Below are positions 11,203 through 22,826 of a DNA stretch of 64,000 nucleotides, in pieces. Every line of letters starts with the position of its first letter. The stretch's first letter is position 1. The notes below the pieces were generated by a model. The model saw nothing but the letters and a program-made list of their open reading frames with translations. It had not been told where the DNA came from and searched no databases. Origin of the DNA: Coprinellus micaceus (Eukaryota > Basidiomycota > Agaricomycetes > Agaricales > Psathyrellaceae); the NCBI GenBank assembly GCA_951394405.1, contig OX596336.1, forward strand, positions 3,038,001 to 3,102,000, in the 5' to 3' direction. The position numbers were made by a program, and so were the translations under genes.

Positions 11203-12721
11203 ATGTCGAACATTGAAACCACCACCCAAGCCACCCCTGTACCCCAAGTGGCTCCTACTGCAGCTTCTGGCCAAGCTGCTGCGCCCGTAACTCCTGCCGA
11301 ATCCAGCGGTTTTGAGGAATGGATCAAGGGTTTCGCCAAATACGACTCCATGCTCGTTAGTATTATCGTGGTACTTTATGTCAAAGCGAGATCCTGAGAA
11401 TGCTCCCTGCAGAGCGATGTCGCCAAGATTTCTCTCAATCCCAAGTACAAGGAGGAACTTGGAACAGTCGAGCAATGTAAGCATTGAGCTTCCTGAGCCG
11501 TTTGGTCATTGCTGAGACCACCGCTTCCTAGGGTACAAGGTTCTGACTCCTAGCGAGCGAACTGCAACTTGCTACCATTTGATCCAGACCGCAACTCAAG
11601 ACCAGCTCCGTTTCTTTGGCTCGACTATCCAGCGCCTTGCTCGTCTGGAAGATACCCCGGGCCCTAACTGTACGTCTTACAACACTCATGATAAGATAAT
11701 GAACTAAACAATCGCAACAGCTGCTTCGCTCGACTCCGGCAAGCCTAAGCTGGCTAAGCTGGCGATGCGCCCGCCCAGCCTTAACCTCCCTAGCTTGGGG
11801 TCTCCTGAGACTCCCACTCCGCTCACGGCACAGAAGGAGTCCGCGGTCGACGAACAGAGCCACATCTCCAATCTTCCCGACCTCACCAACGCCACCAACG
11901 CCGGAAATACCCCTCTGCTCCCTCTCTTCCAGAAGAACGAAGGGACCGAGCAGCCTGGCAGCGCCGCCGCCCCTGGATTGAGCATGATGAACCCTTATAC
12001 CCTCAACATGCTCGCAAATGCCGGCCTTTCTCCAGAGGCTCAGTTGCTCGCCGTCCAGCTTATCATGAGCGGCCTGGTTCAACCTACCGGCGCTCCTGGT
12101 GCTGCTGCGCCCAAGGCTGCCAAGAAAGGCCCCCCGGGAACGGCGACCTGGCGCAACACTCCCAGCAGCGCCAGGTTTCCTGGAAGCGCTCTGCGCACCG
12201 GCCTACGTGCGAGCGCTCTCAAGAGCGCTGGTCTGGGCACTTTGAAGAGCGCCGGCCTGGACAGCCCCTCAGTCGAATCGCCCAAGCCTGAAGATTTCAA
12301 GCCCGAGATGCTCGAAGATATTCCTGGCTGGTTCCGCAGTCTCCGCCTTCACAAGTACACCCCCTGTTTTGAGGCGCTCTCATGGCAAGAGCTCGTTTGC
12401 CTTGACGACGCCGGGCTGGAGGCCAAGGGGGTCTCTGCCCTCGGTGCTCGCCGCCGCTTGTTGAGGACCTTCGAGATCGCCCGCAAGGCCATGGGGATTG
12501 AGGACCCAAACGGTGACACCCCAACTGGCACTCCGGTCAACGCCAACCAACCCAAGCTCCCCGAGACCCACGTCCTCAACGCTCCGAAGAGCGCTATTCC
12601 GATCACCCGGTCCAAGCTTTCCATTACCTCTCCCATCTTCACCCCCACCTGGGAAACCAACTCCAACGGTCCCAACAGTGCAGCCGTCGCTGAGTTGGGG
12701 GCAGACAAGTCCAAGGCATGA
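11203..12721 (+). CDS. VTS1: VTS1/Smaug-like SAM-domain RNA-binding protein
   Basis: Cytoplasmic post-transcriptional regulator: Vts1/Smaug proteins bind Smaug-recognition hairpins in mRNAs through a SAM domain and recruit the CCR4-NOT deadenylase. The ATG at 11203 opens a short low-complexity start. Three short introns follow. Exons 2-3 encode the N-terminal helical region: SDVAKISLNPKYKEELGTVE, WYKVLTPSERTATCYHLIQT and QLRFFGSTIQRLARLED. The long last exon has an Ala/Pro/Ser linker with repeated LKSAGL motifs. The SAM domain near the C-terminus reads DIPGWFRSLRLHKYTPCFEA, LSWQELVCLDDAGLEAKGVS and ALGARRRLLRTFEIARK. The basic ALGARRR helix is the RNA-contacting element of Vts1, so RNA binding is likely kept. 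Confidence 0.92.
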
Positions 12722-13795
12722 ACGGTGTATGAGTGTGGGTGTGCATACGTACGATTGATTCGTGCGGTGTTTCCCTTCCCTTTTGTTTGGCCGCACGATA
12801 TGAGATCCCTGCTGATCCTTAGGTACACCCCTTCGCTGGTCGTGTTCACATGGAATATTTATGCTGCTGGATACCCACTTCTCAACTTGTGCATCGTTCA
12901 TTGACAGCATCCGACCCAGAGATCTTCGACCAACACCCATTCGATATCAGTTAGCCTCTGAATTCGGCATGGCTCGTAAGTCCGTGGTGTTTCAAATGGA
13001 AACAGTCGACCTGGAAATGGGGACTCGAGAGTGTCAAGGTGATTATAGGATGCGAACGTCACCAATTTACCATCTTTCACCTTCGGTGAGTAGTACTGAG
13101 TACGTTACACCGGGCTGTATTTCGGCTGTCTTATCCGTGCACGAGCTACGACCCAGGCGGTCCTGCAATTCCACGATTTCCAACGGGTAGATCGACCTGT
13201 TCGGGGTCAGCGAGAGGATGCGGATGGACCGATCTGACATCACTGGTGTGTGTGTATGTGTGTGTGTGTCATGCTAAGCGCTTATTAGAAGCGCGGAATT
13301 AGCGTCGACCCGGGATTCGTTCCGTTTCCCACCTCCGTGTACCACACCCGGGCCAGCATGAGAGCTTACCTCTGTCACGCACCATGGAAAAACCTACCTC
13401 CGATAGGGTTTCAACCCAAATAGATGGAGATATCCAGATTGCCACCTGAGAAGGTGCGAGACTGCGCTTCTGATGTCAACCCGGCGAACACCTGAGGACC
13501 GGGCAAGCTCAGGCATTCAAGAGTTTGTGTCGAGCGTTCGAGAGGGCTGCACCGTGCAACTGGTATACTCCCGTCCAGGGGTCGGATTCGTACAACTTCT
13601 CCACCGATGCGCGGTGTCGCGTTGACCAGGGAAGCGAGCCCCGCGAAGCGCTTTATCACTACGCGGAAGTAGATCAAAACATCCAATGATTGACAACGAT
13701 GCCCAGTTCCAAAAGCGAATGTGACTGGAACTTTAAATACTACCACCCTCAGACAGTGGAAACTTGAATGCAACGCTTCTTTTCCCCCTTCCACC
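12722..13795. other. 1.1 kb without a supported gene
   Basis: Only unsupported frames are present. It contains a TG microsatellite near 13250 and, at its right end, the pyrimidine-rich leader just before the G-alpha start. Confidence 0.5.
13245..13269. repeat. TG dinucleotide microsatellite
   Basis: An almost perfect TG tract of about 25 bases, with one A interruption, lies in non-coding DNA between VTS1 and the first G-alpha gene. Confidence 0.85.
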
Positions 13796-15774
13796 ATGGT
13801 CTCCCGACACTTACGCAGCGACTCTATCGACCCCCTCTCCCTGGCCATCGCCCCTCCCCCTGGGGAGACCCCAGAGCAGAGAGCGCAAAGGTTACGCGAA
13901 GAGGAGGAAGCTAACGAGGTCAGCCGACGTATAGACGCGGAGCTGAAGCTGGCGAAGATTGCATTAAAAAAGAGGAAGGATGCGGTTCAGGTGCTAGTGT
14001 TGGGTCAGAGCATGAGCGGTGAGTAGCAACCATTGCCTCCACGTTGGGGCGAGTCGCTGATTGAGCCTATTGGTCTACCCAGGAAAGTCCACGACGATCA
14101 AAAGTGAGCTCACGCTTGTTCTATGATTGCGGCAACAGGCAATCCTGACGCTCTAAAAGATTTCCAAATGGCATATGCGCAAAAATCTTGGGCAGAGGAG
14201 CGTGCGTCATGGCGAGCAGTCATTCTGCTCAACCTCGTCCGTTCAGTAAACACCCTCATCGACATTCTCACCGAGACGCTGGACAGCGCCGACCTCTTAG
14301 CATCGGGTTCCTCGGAGCCAGCTCAGCAACTCACACCTCTCAATGAGACTCATCGAACAATAATGAAGAGGCTCGGTGTGCTCAGGCAGATTGAGCGCGA
14401 CCTCAGAATGCTTCTGGGCTCTGGGGCGTCTGAAATCGAGCCGGAAGGAGGCGATGAAGGGCTCCAATTCAACCCCAAGGTCCAGGAATTCTGCGTCCGC
14501 TCTTCGTCCGGATGGAAAGACGTTCTTGGTCGCATACGGAGTTCTGGGACTGGCAGGGATCAGGACCTGCAGGGGAAGGCCTTCCAGGTCGTGCGGAGTT
14601 GCCAAGATGATATACTTCGTATTTGGAAGGACCCTGCCGCCAAATCTGTCTTGAAGAATAGGCAAGTGACCATCGAAGATACTCCCGGATTGTGAGTGTT
14701 CCCTCATTGATGCATTCCTCCTCGTCTAATCTTACACAGCTTCTTGAATGACGCTGAACGTATCCTGTCACTAGGATACGAGCCGTCGGACCAGGACATC
14801 GTTAGGGCACGCTTGAGGACGACGGGTGTACAGGAGTACACATTCACCCTTGACCGAAGTATTACCGTCCCCTGCAATGGCGGCTCACAATCTAAAACCC
14901 CCTTCACAGCGAACCACACACCACAGGACTGGATTATCTATGATGTTGCTGGTGGGTCCATGATTATCACTTCATTTCGACCTTTCCGCTGATTAGATAC
15001 CGTAAGGCGTCCGGACATCCGTGAGTTCTTCGCCCTTCGCAATTCTCAGCGCTCCCTTATAACTCTTTGAGCAGAGAGCTGCATGGATCCCCTACTTCAA
15101 AGAAATCACCGCCCTCATCTTCCTAGCCCCCCTCTCATCGTTCAACGAGACTCTTGCCGAAGCGCCGAGAGTCAATTGCATGGACGATACCTTCGCCCTT
15201 TGGAAGACCATCTGCTCCAACAAGCTCCTTGCCAAGGTCCAAATAGTACGTACTCCCGAGTGCATCACCCATACAATTTATCTTTATCACTGACCTCCCT
15301 CTCATAGATTCTATTCATGAATAAGACAGATATCCTACGGAAGAAGCTCGAGAGCGGGATCAAAGTGAGACACTATATCCAAGAATTCCACGACAAGGGC
15401 AACGATTACGAAACGGTTGCTACTTGTAAGTGTGGCCCTACACCCCAAATTTTACGGAAAGTGCTCATCTGCGCGCTCGATAACAGGGTTCAAGAAACTA
15501 TTCAAACGGCTATACGCTGCATCTACGCCCCCTGGCCGGGAATTCGTCGCCCATTTCACATCCGTCGTTGTACGTGGTGTGCCGTTTAACTGTATTGAGA
15601 ACCACATGCTTAACTGTGCACATATCAGGACACCGAGTCGACCGCCCAAACGCTCGCAGCAGGTATGTAACCACACCCTCTGGATCCCCTCACCTTTGTC
15701 GCGATGCTAACCTGACTTCTCTAGTCCAGGGCGCTATTCTTCGAAGCGACTTCGTCAATACAGGCCTCCTATGA
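13796..15774 (+). CDS. Atypical G-protein alpha subunit (first copy)
   Basis: A GTP-binding alpha subunit of a heterotrimeric G protein, of the long atypical type expanded in Agaricomycetes. The ATG at 13796 sits in the strong context CCACCATGG. The N-terminus has SIDPLSLAIAPPPGETPEQR and a charged helix. G1 is VLVLGQSMSGKSTTIK, split by an intron after SG; the usual Glu of the GESGKST loop is Met here. Switch I is IVRARLRTTGV. G3 reads IYDVAG, altered from DVGGQ. Then come AAWIPYFKEITALIFLAPLS, G4 LFMNKTDI and G5 AHFTSVVDTES. The C-terminus is ILRSDFVNTGLL. The helical domain carries a long insertion (about 14240-14600) compared with classical alpha subunits. The second copy at 27.9 kb has the same plan. 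Coupling to a given receptor cannot be inferred. Confidence 0.85.
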
Positions 15775-15920
15775 TCAATATAAGTAGATCCCTTGCAGAT
15801 AAATGCCTCCAATACCACCCACACTCCCGGAATAGCATAATTCGATACCGCCCTAATGAGCTAGTAAGTATGTACAACCGAATCCATCACAAGTACTGTA
15901 CCGGACTGGAAGGAAGGAAC

Positions 15921-16106
15921 TGTCACGGTGTCACACCAACTTCTGGGTTCCTTAATCCTGCCCCTGTCACGGTCAAAACACCTCAAAACCCCCTCAAAAA
16001 GGCAAATTTCGGCGGCCCGCCTGCGGCGGGACCCCCCAAAAAGGCAGGTGTCACGGTGTCGGGGCGTCGGGTTCCTTAGTTTTGCATTTAGAAAAGTGTC
16101 ACGGTC
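15921..16106. repeat. Nested short direct repeats around a GC hairpin
   Basis: Two copies of one arrangement are present: TGTCACGGTGTC, a spacer, GGGTTCCTTA, a spacer, then TGTCACGGTC. They span 15921-15974 and 16049-16106. Between them a second pair of direct repeats, CCCC(T/C)CAAAAAGGCA, brackets a perfect GC inverted repeat at 16016-16030. The arrangement is symmetrical in order but direct in orientation. It could be a small non-autonomous mobile element, a minisatellite seed or a conserved non-coding element. Confidence 0.7.
16016..16030. repeat. Perfect GC inverted repeat (hairpin)
   Basis: CCCGCC and GGCGGG are separated by the three bases TGC, forming a 6-bp stem at the centre of the repeat cluster. 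Confidence 0.8.
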
Positions 16107-16190
16107 CCAACCTTGGTTCCCTCCATACAGTCCGCTACAGTATCCGCATTTCGAACCATGATCCGTTCAGCAAACCGTAAACAGGTCCGT

Positions 16191-18348
16191 TCACAGATCA
16201 GTCCTTTTCTCGTAGATATCGTATTTGGGAAGCGCCCCTGCCGCACGGAGCTTGTGAGCAATCCCTTCAGCTTTACGAAGGATACGAAGCAGATTTCCGC
16301 CCGTCAAGCCGCCGAGCTCGTATTTGTTCCACCCACGACGGTACAGCTCGGCAACCTGCAATAAAGGGAAAGAGCTATTAGGACATGGTACGCGCATCAT
16401 ACACATACACTGACCAGAGCTGGGTATGTCGAGACATCTTCAAGGCCAACAGGGACATCTCCAATCCCATCATAGTCGCTCCCGATTCCGACACTAAGAA
16501 GAAACGTGAGCATCAGGCGCATACGCAAGGCTTTCCGGGGCAGCTTACTGGGCCTTTCCAGCGACGTTTGCGATGTGATCGACATGGTCAGCGACTGCTG
16601 CGACAGTGGCATTTCCTGGAGCCGATACGAAGAAGGGAGCAAAGTTGACCTTCCGAGCGCGTCAACACAGTAGCGAAAATTTCCTGACTTTAAGCTCGCA
16701 CTTACCATAATCACAGCATCCGTTTGGTTCTCCCCCTTGCCGACCAACTCGAGGACATCGTCTGGGACGTTCCTAGGGACATTGTGAACAGCCCGAGCCG
16801 AGGAATGAGACCAAATGACGGGAGCCTTGGAGTGCTTCAGGGCGTCCCTGGCCGTTTCGTCAGAGGTATGGGATAGATCAACCAGGACACCGAGACGGTT
16901 CATTTCTTCGACGAGAGTATAGCCGAGAGGACTGGATAATAAAGCTCTGATACCCATGCCCTAGATATCCAGGTGTGTGAGCTCACCTCAGGCCGTGGTG
17001 AAGCGGAATAATCCCAGGCTCGAATCCGCACGAATCCGCGAACGCGTTGTGACACGTATGGGTGAGGGTGACATATCGGACACCGAGGGCGTGGTATTGA
17101 CGCAGTACGGCAAGAGAGTTTCCCAGCTGGTGTCCACTGAGAGAGAGGGAAAGAGGAGATATATGAGGATCGTTGTGCTTAAACTGATATGTGTGTACGT
17201 ACCCTTCCACTCCAAGGAGACTAGCAATCTTGCCGGATGCGATGGCGGACTCAATATCAGCGGCAGTGAGTGCCAGCGTGAAAGTCTATTGTTGCACAAG
17301 TCAGAGACGGGCCTGGAGAATGTAGCGCTTCCAAGTATACCTCGGGGTACTTCTCTATGAGCAGTTTGGAAACGTCAATCTGTTCCAGGGTATCCCTAGG
17401 GGAGGTTGTGGGATGGATTGGGTCACAGGAAGGAGCAGAAGGACAGGAGCTCACCTCACTCTCCAAGTCGCATTGAGGAAGTCCTCACCAGCGAGCTTGG
17501 GATTTGGGCACTGGACATAAGTTGACCTGTAAAGAAAACGCGTATACCAAGGTCAAACATGGTGGCACAAAAACACAGAGCGCGCCCACCAGAAGAATCC
17601 CCCGACCTTGCCCTTCCTTAGGCGCGGAATGTCGACATGGGCAGGCATTGTGTGTGCCAGGTCGACATCGGAAACGTTGTTGCGGTAGAGTCCCCGAACG
17701 AGGATAGGCAGATCTAGGTCGGGAGTCTAAACGACCATATGCTTGTGCTAAATTTGAAGGTCTTCCTCACCAATATGCCCGTCCTGTATGCGCAAGTTAG
17801 GGGGGAAATACGCGCACCATTCGGATGAAAGGACTCACAATCACAGGCGCTCTATCCAGAATGAACAGCGCAGCCAATGAGGGATCCGCCGGCACCAAGC
17901 CCAGGAGCGGTCCAAAGGTATTGGCAAACGCATCATGGAACCCAAGGATGAGCACCAGCGCAGCAGCAAACAGTGTAGTCAATGCTCCCCACACAATCCC
18001 CCTCTTCATTGGGTCCGCATCGCAAGATGATTCGGGGTCGTGGCGGTCGCCGTTGGGATTGAGTAAAGGAGATGTCTCCGTCGAAGGCATCTGGTTGGCG
18101 GTGGTGGTGGGAGTGTTGTGGGAAGGAAGGAGGCTCTGCGCCACCCCGAGAAGCAGCGCATTTCGTGCTGACCGACCCGCTGCGGATAGCCTACTCTGCT
18201 TCGAGGAGGAACCCTCGCCATTTGAGGACTGCTTCTTCTTGTCACCCGAGAACTTGCGTTTGAGCCATGACGTCTTCCCGCCTTCCTGGCTCGAGTCACT
18301 GGACGAGCTAGAACTCGAGCTGCCGCTCGAACTGCGCGAACGCGCCAT
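16191..18348 (-). CDS. Membrane dipeptidase, peptidase family M19
   Basis: A zinc dipeptidase related to mammalian renal dipeptidase. Start at 18348: MARSRSSSG followed by a Ser-rich and basic cytoplasmic part. A membrane anchor follows near residues 120-145 ([20 protein letters not shown]), so the enzyme is probably a type II protein of the vacuole or cell surface. Every M19 zinc or catalytic element can be read after splicing: DGHIDLPIL (the intron splits the Asp), the Glu in [33 protein letters not shown] and [14 protein letters not shown]. The last exons give [16 protein letters not shown] and [15 protein letters not shown], ending at 16191. All expected residues are present, so it should be active. 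About seven introns were inferred. Confidence 0.92.
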
Positions 18349-18663
18349 AGTGTGACGACGTGCACGAGGGAGGGAGGTGTTGGAAGGTGTGCCAGGTTCA
18401 ACGCATCACCTCCCCTTTTCTATTGCGCAAATAGCAGCCATCCATCAGCAACGCGATAGTGTCGTGTTCAGTTGCGGAGATGTTGAGATTGAAATCATGA
18501 AAACATAGGACTAAGTACTAAAATACACCGTTCGGGTTGTATGACGTGGGTAATAGATAAATAATGCAGTAGTAGTGGGTAATGCGAAGGGTTAATCGAG
18601 GGAGCAGGCCGGACTGCTACTTTTGACTACGAGGGATATACAAGATGTGATTCAGCATCACAT
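18349..18663. other. Short intergenic region
   Basis: This lies between the dipeptidase start and the fumarate reductase stop, both on the minus strand. No gene is seen; AT-rich patches near 18550 may belong to the fumarate reductase 3' end. Confidence 0.5.
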
Positions 18664-20623
18664 TTACTTCTTGAGGGTACCAATCATAGCGTCAGGGGCA
18701 TATCGAGGGATGACCTTGAAGTCGTGCAGCATGTTGAATTCCTCAGTAGCGTCGCGGCCAGCGTAGAGGAGGATGGCCTTCTCTCCTCCAGGGTGATCGG
18801 GGAGGAAAGCGGTCACGTCAAGGACATTGCCGTCGACGATGACCCAACAGTCATCCTTCTTGTTGTGCTTGGCAACCTCCTCAGAGGTGTACTCGCCGGA
18901 AGACCCCTTCTCGGTCGGGGCAGAGGTGGCGGCTGTGGGTTGGGAGGGGGCGGCGGCGGGAGCGGCGTCGAGCTGACCGGCGAGGGCAGTGAGACGGCCA
19001 CCAGCCTTGCGGACGGCTACACTCTGGGTCTGGAGAAGGTAGGCAGCGGCAGAGTCACCAGATACACGGCCGAAAACGACACAACCCAAGAGGGATGAGC
19101 CACCAAGACGGTTAGCACCATGGACACCGCCAGCAACCTCACCAGCGGCGAAGAGACCGGGAACGGGCTTGCCATCCTTGGCGAGGACACGCGACTCGCC
19201 GTCGATTTCAAGACCACCCATGGTGTAGTGGAGGACGGGGGTCATTACAGCGACATTGAAGAAATCGTCGAAACTCCACTCGCCCTGGAAGAACTTTTTG
19301 CCGAAGGGGTCTTTCTGGGTGCGGACGGATTGGTTGTAATCCTCGAAGGTCTTCTTGAGGACCTCGGGGGCGAGACCGAACTCCTTAGCAAGAGCTTCAC
19401 CACTATCGAAGCGCTTCATGAGCCCACGGCCAACGTAGTGCTTGCAGTGCCATTCGATCTCCTTGGAGGCCGTGCCGTTAAGGACGAGGCGGATGGGATA
19501 CTGGAGTTATTGTGAGCACGGATGCACAAGAACCCAAGGTAATAAAAGCGCGTACCTTGCCGTTCTCCCAGATCTTTCCGGTGACGTAGTCACGGTGCTG
19601 CAACTCATCGACGAAACGCTTGCCGGTGTTGTCGAGGAGTAGACCACCCACGCCACGGAGAGCCTCAGCAGCCAAGAACTTGACCTTGGAGTCGGGCTCG
19701 TTGGGGTCAACGAGGCCAGTAGGGTGAACCTGGACCTTCTCAAGATCAACGGCATTGGCACCAGCAGCCATGGCGAGCTTGTGTCCATCGCCTGTGCAGT
19801 GCTCGCCGTTGGTGGTGGGGAGGTTCCAGTACTCTGGCCTATGCTTCTTCAAGAGGGAGTCCTCAGTGAAGTCGGCGGCGTAACCACCGGTGGCGAGAAC
19901 GACAGGGCCGTAGGCAGTCGAGGTCTGGCCGTTGTGGGTGTACTCGACACCGATGACGGTACCAGACTCATCTTTAAGAAGCTTGGAAGCACGAGCCTTC
20001 TTGATGATCTTGACGCGCTCGGGGTTGGAAACGGCGAGATCCTCAAGGCGTTCCATCTGAGCGTAGGTGATGACCTAGTTGGGGATTCAGAAGATGCCCA
20101 TACAAGATGGGAAAACTATGCACACCATTCCAGGGAACTGGGCACCACCACGATGAGTACGCGGCTGAGAGTGACCACCGAGTCGGGCAACGAGGGAGAG
20201 GTCCAGAGCAAACTTGTCCTGGAGCCAGTTAACGGCATCCCCAGAACGACCAGTGAGGACAGTGATCAGGTCATCGCGAGCAAGTTCGCGGGCCTAGAAG
20301 GTCCACCCTGGTCAGGCTCGGTCCTATACATTTCAAGGGTTTATGCGTACGGATTTCTTGGTGTCAGCGAAGAAGAGTTCGGCAGAATCGGGGATACCGA
20401 GCTTGCGCTGGGTGTTGGTACCAGCACCGTTGATACCAGAGGTAGCCTTGGTGGAGTTACCACCCATGAAACTAGAGATATACGTGAGCAAGGGGGTCGA
20501 TCTAGGTGAATATGGGACGTACGGCTGCTTGTCGAGGAGGAGAACATTGGCCCCACGCTCAAGGAGAGTGTGGGCGGCAGAGAGACCGGCGAGACCGCCA
20601 CCGACGACGATGACTTGGGCCAT
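18664..20623 (-). CDS. Soluble fumarate reductase with C-terminal cytochrome b5 domain
   Basis: FAD enzyme of the yeast Osm1/Frd1 family, which reduces fumarate to succinate and helps re-oxidise FADH2 and NADH under low oxygen. The ATG at 20623 runs straight into the FAD-binding motif [20 protein letters not shown]. The substrate region includes [28 protein letters not shown] and [10 protein letters not shown]. The C-terminal flavin part is [20 protein letters not shown]. An Ala/Pro/Thr linker leads to a complete cytochrome b5 domain: [20 protein letters not shown], the haem-ligand motif [20 protein letters not shown] and a second His in NMLHDF. The b5 fusion is known in many fungal Osm1 proteins. 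No presequence precedes the FAD motif, so a cytosolic form is likely. A TATA box sits 84 bases upstream. Confidence 0.93.
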
Positions 20624-21165
20624 TTGTTAGTATGCGGTAGAAATGGGGTGGGGTGGTGGTGGATGGAAAGTCGGAGGGTGCAAGAGCAGAGGGGGCGGTT
20701 TTTGACTTTATAGACAAGAGATCACGGTATGAACAGGGCCGGCACATGCATGTGATTATCGCTACCCCGGATGTCACGCGTCGTCACCAATCATCGTCAC
20801 ACCTCGCACCCCCCACCCGCTGCTCTGCTCCGGCCGAGCCCTTCCAAAGGACTGTGATTCAACTGGTCTCACAAATCCGGAGGAAAGGAGAAATAATTGG
20901 GAGTCGATAGCTGCCGCTTCCTCGTAAATGCGGGCGAGCGTCTGGCACCGAAGCCGACCCCACTCGCGGAGTCACGGACTTAAATACGACTCAACCGTCG
21001 GTGTCTTGCAGACCCGAGTGCGTATAGGAACGGTCTGGGTGTCTCTGGGTCGTAAACCAATCGTATGCTTTGGATTTCCGACTACGTAAACACGCTGCAA
21101 TACTTCACGTAACAAGCTTGATCTTCGTCTCAACCGCACACCCCGCAGCCTTAAGCGCCCACCTC
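20624..21165. other. Intergenic region with the fumarate reductase promoter
   Basis: No gene is visible. The left part is the upstream region of the fumarate reductase gene (minus strand), with a TATA box. The right part is probably the 3' end of the M28 peptidase transcript. Confidence 0.5.
20707..20712 (-). promoter_or_regulatory. TATA box of the fumarate reductase gene
   Basis: TATAAA on the minus strand, 84 bases upstream of the ATG at 20623. The distance suits a fungal core promoter with a short leader. Confidence 0.5.
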
Positions 21166-22826
21166 CTAAATGAGTTCATCATCGTGGTCGCAACTCAAAT
21201 GGAGGCGCTCCTCGTACGAGAGTTTGGACACCCGTAGACTGCTTACAGGCTCCCGCACCGGGCGGGGGATGCCTTCGATGGAGAGAGCATAGTTGGCGAT
21301 TGAGTGAGCAATGGCCTTCGAGTTCCTCTCCCATACGTCGACGTTCAGGTTCTCGATGACATCGCAGCTCAGATGGTAGCAAACATCGTACGCCACGCCA
21401 GCATCGCCTCCCCACCTAGGACGCAAGTTAGTTTTGATGCGACACGGCTTCATTCACGGGACTCACTGCTGAGCGCCCTCAGCCGTCTTGATCCCACTCG
21501 CTCCGGTCATAAGCCCCCCCGAAGGAATCCCAACATCGACGAATGGCTGGTAGTCAGAACTTCCTCCAAACACCGCACTTCCCGCCGTGATATTGTGGCT
21601 GTCAAAGTACGCTCGGTATAAGCGCTCGATGACCTCACTTCCCGGCGGCCCAGGAATGTCAGTGGCATTCCCATCCCCGTCAAACACAAAGTACCCCGCA
21701 TTCGGCGATGCAATCATGTCAAAGTTGAGGTACAACGCGACCTTTTGGCGAGCGTCCTCGGACAGGTGCTCGACGTGGTACTCTGAACCAATTAAACCAA
21801 ACTCCTCTGCAGACCACCAGATGAACCTAACTGCATTCTGGACCCCGCGGAATTTGGCGAGGTTGAGAGCGACCTCTAGGATGCCCATACTTCCGGACCC
21901 GTCGTCGTTCAATCCCTACAGTAATATCGTCGGCATCAGAAATCTCGCACCATAGGCAATGGTACTCACCGGTCCGGCAGGCACAGAATCAGAATGGGCG
22001 CCAGCAACGATAACATTGTCCTTGTCCCCTTCCTTCGTCGTCGCGATAACATTAGCAGTAACTCTGTCTTCAGTGAGAGACTGAACGCGAATGTTGGCAA
22101 TGACCTCGTTCCCAGCCGCAATGCTGGCGATGAACGCCTTTCCGTTGAGCCCAGAGATATAAGCGCTTGGAACGTAAGGCCCTTCAGGGCGACTGGGCGC
22201 ACCGAATGTGCCAGAGATGGGCTCAGCGTCAAGATTGTTGTAAAGAATGGCGCCGGTAGCACCGGCACCTCCAGCGTGGGCAACCTTTAGTCCAAGATTG
22301 CACGTTCCTCGTAGGATGAGCGCAATCTTGCCCTTGACGGCGGTGGGGAAATCGGTCTAAGAGAGGGGAGCTATGAGCATCGTGATGAAGGCCAGTTACA
22401 ATCTCAAGGAAGGAAACCCACAGGATTGCACCCTAGCTCGTTCACAACGACCACAGACCCCGTCACGTCTCCCGAGGGGCTATACCCCAACCCCCTCGTT
22501 AAATATTCCTTTCCATCCGCAAAGAACTGTGCTTTCGCCTCCGAGTACGAATAGGTGAACTCCTCAAACTTGGTGTCGTAGTAACCCGTCGCTTCGAGCA
22601 ATTCCGCGACATATTGAAGAGTCGCCTGGTGGCCCTTGGAGCCGAAAGCACGCGTGCCGTTGCTAAGCTCGGAGAATGCGAGGAACTGCCTGGCGTGCTC
22701 GAGCAGGGCATCGCGGTTGACGAGATCCTCGAGGGCGTCGGGGGAGAGAAGCGGCGAGTCTCGTGACAGGAGGGGCGAAACGGTCCAGAGGGCTCCGAGG
22801 AGTGAAGTGAAGTGGGAGGCCCTCAT
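21166..22826 (-). CDS. Secreted M28 aminopeptidase with PA domain
   Basis: Zinc aminopeptidase of family M28, like fungal aminopeptidase Y and leucine aminopeptidases, releasing N-terminal residues from peptides outside the cell or in the vacuole. The ATG at 22826 starts a signal-peptide-like segment MRASHFTSLLGALWTVSPLL. A PA (protease-associated) domain follows: GSVVVVNELGCNP and TAVKGKIALILRGTCNLGLK. The two-zinc site has its expected residues: His and Asp in NVIVAGAHSDSV, Asp in GLNDDGSGSMGILEVA, the Glu pair in FIWWSAEEFGLIGSEYH, Asp in YLNFDMIASPNAGYF and the last His in YDVCYHLSCD. A cysteine pair flanks the last ligand, as in this family. Stop at 21166. Three or four short introns were inferred. 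Active enzyme expected. Confidence 0.93.

Larger units (their letters stand above)
15775..16190. other. Intergenic region carrying a short-repeat cluster
   Basis: This lies between the convergent ends of the first G-alpha gene and the M19 dipeptidase. The right half is the repeat cluster listed separately. No coding potential was recognised. Confidence 0.55.

Noticed and set aside
11528..12082. Minus-strand frame over VTS1
   Set aside because: It is an antisense shadow with no domain or splice support. The plus strand carries a clear SAM-domain gene.
13411..13848. Minus-strand frame overlapping the first G-alpha start
   Set aside because: No recognised domain is present, and it overlaps the well-supported Kozak context and N-terminus of G-alpha.
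15910..16125. Terminal inverted repeats GGAAGGAAC / GTTCCCTCC around the repeat cluster
   Set aside because: They match at only 8 of 9 bases and no target-site duplication is visible, so I do not call a transposon from this alone.
19724..20509. Long plus-strand frame opposite fumarate reductase
   Set aside because: It is the antisense shadow of strongly codon-biased coding sequence. The minus-strand product is unambiguous.
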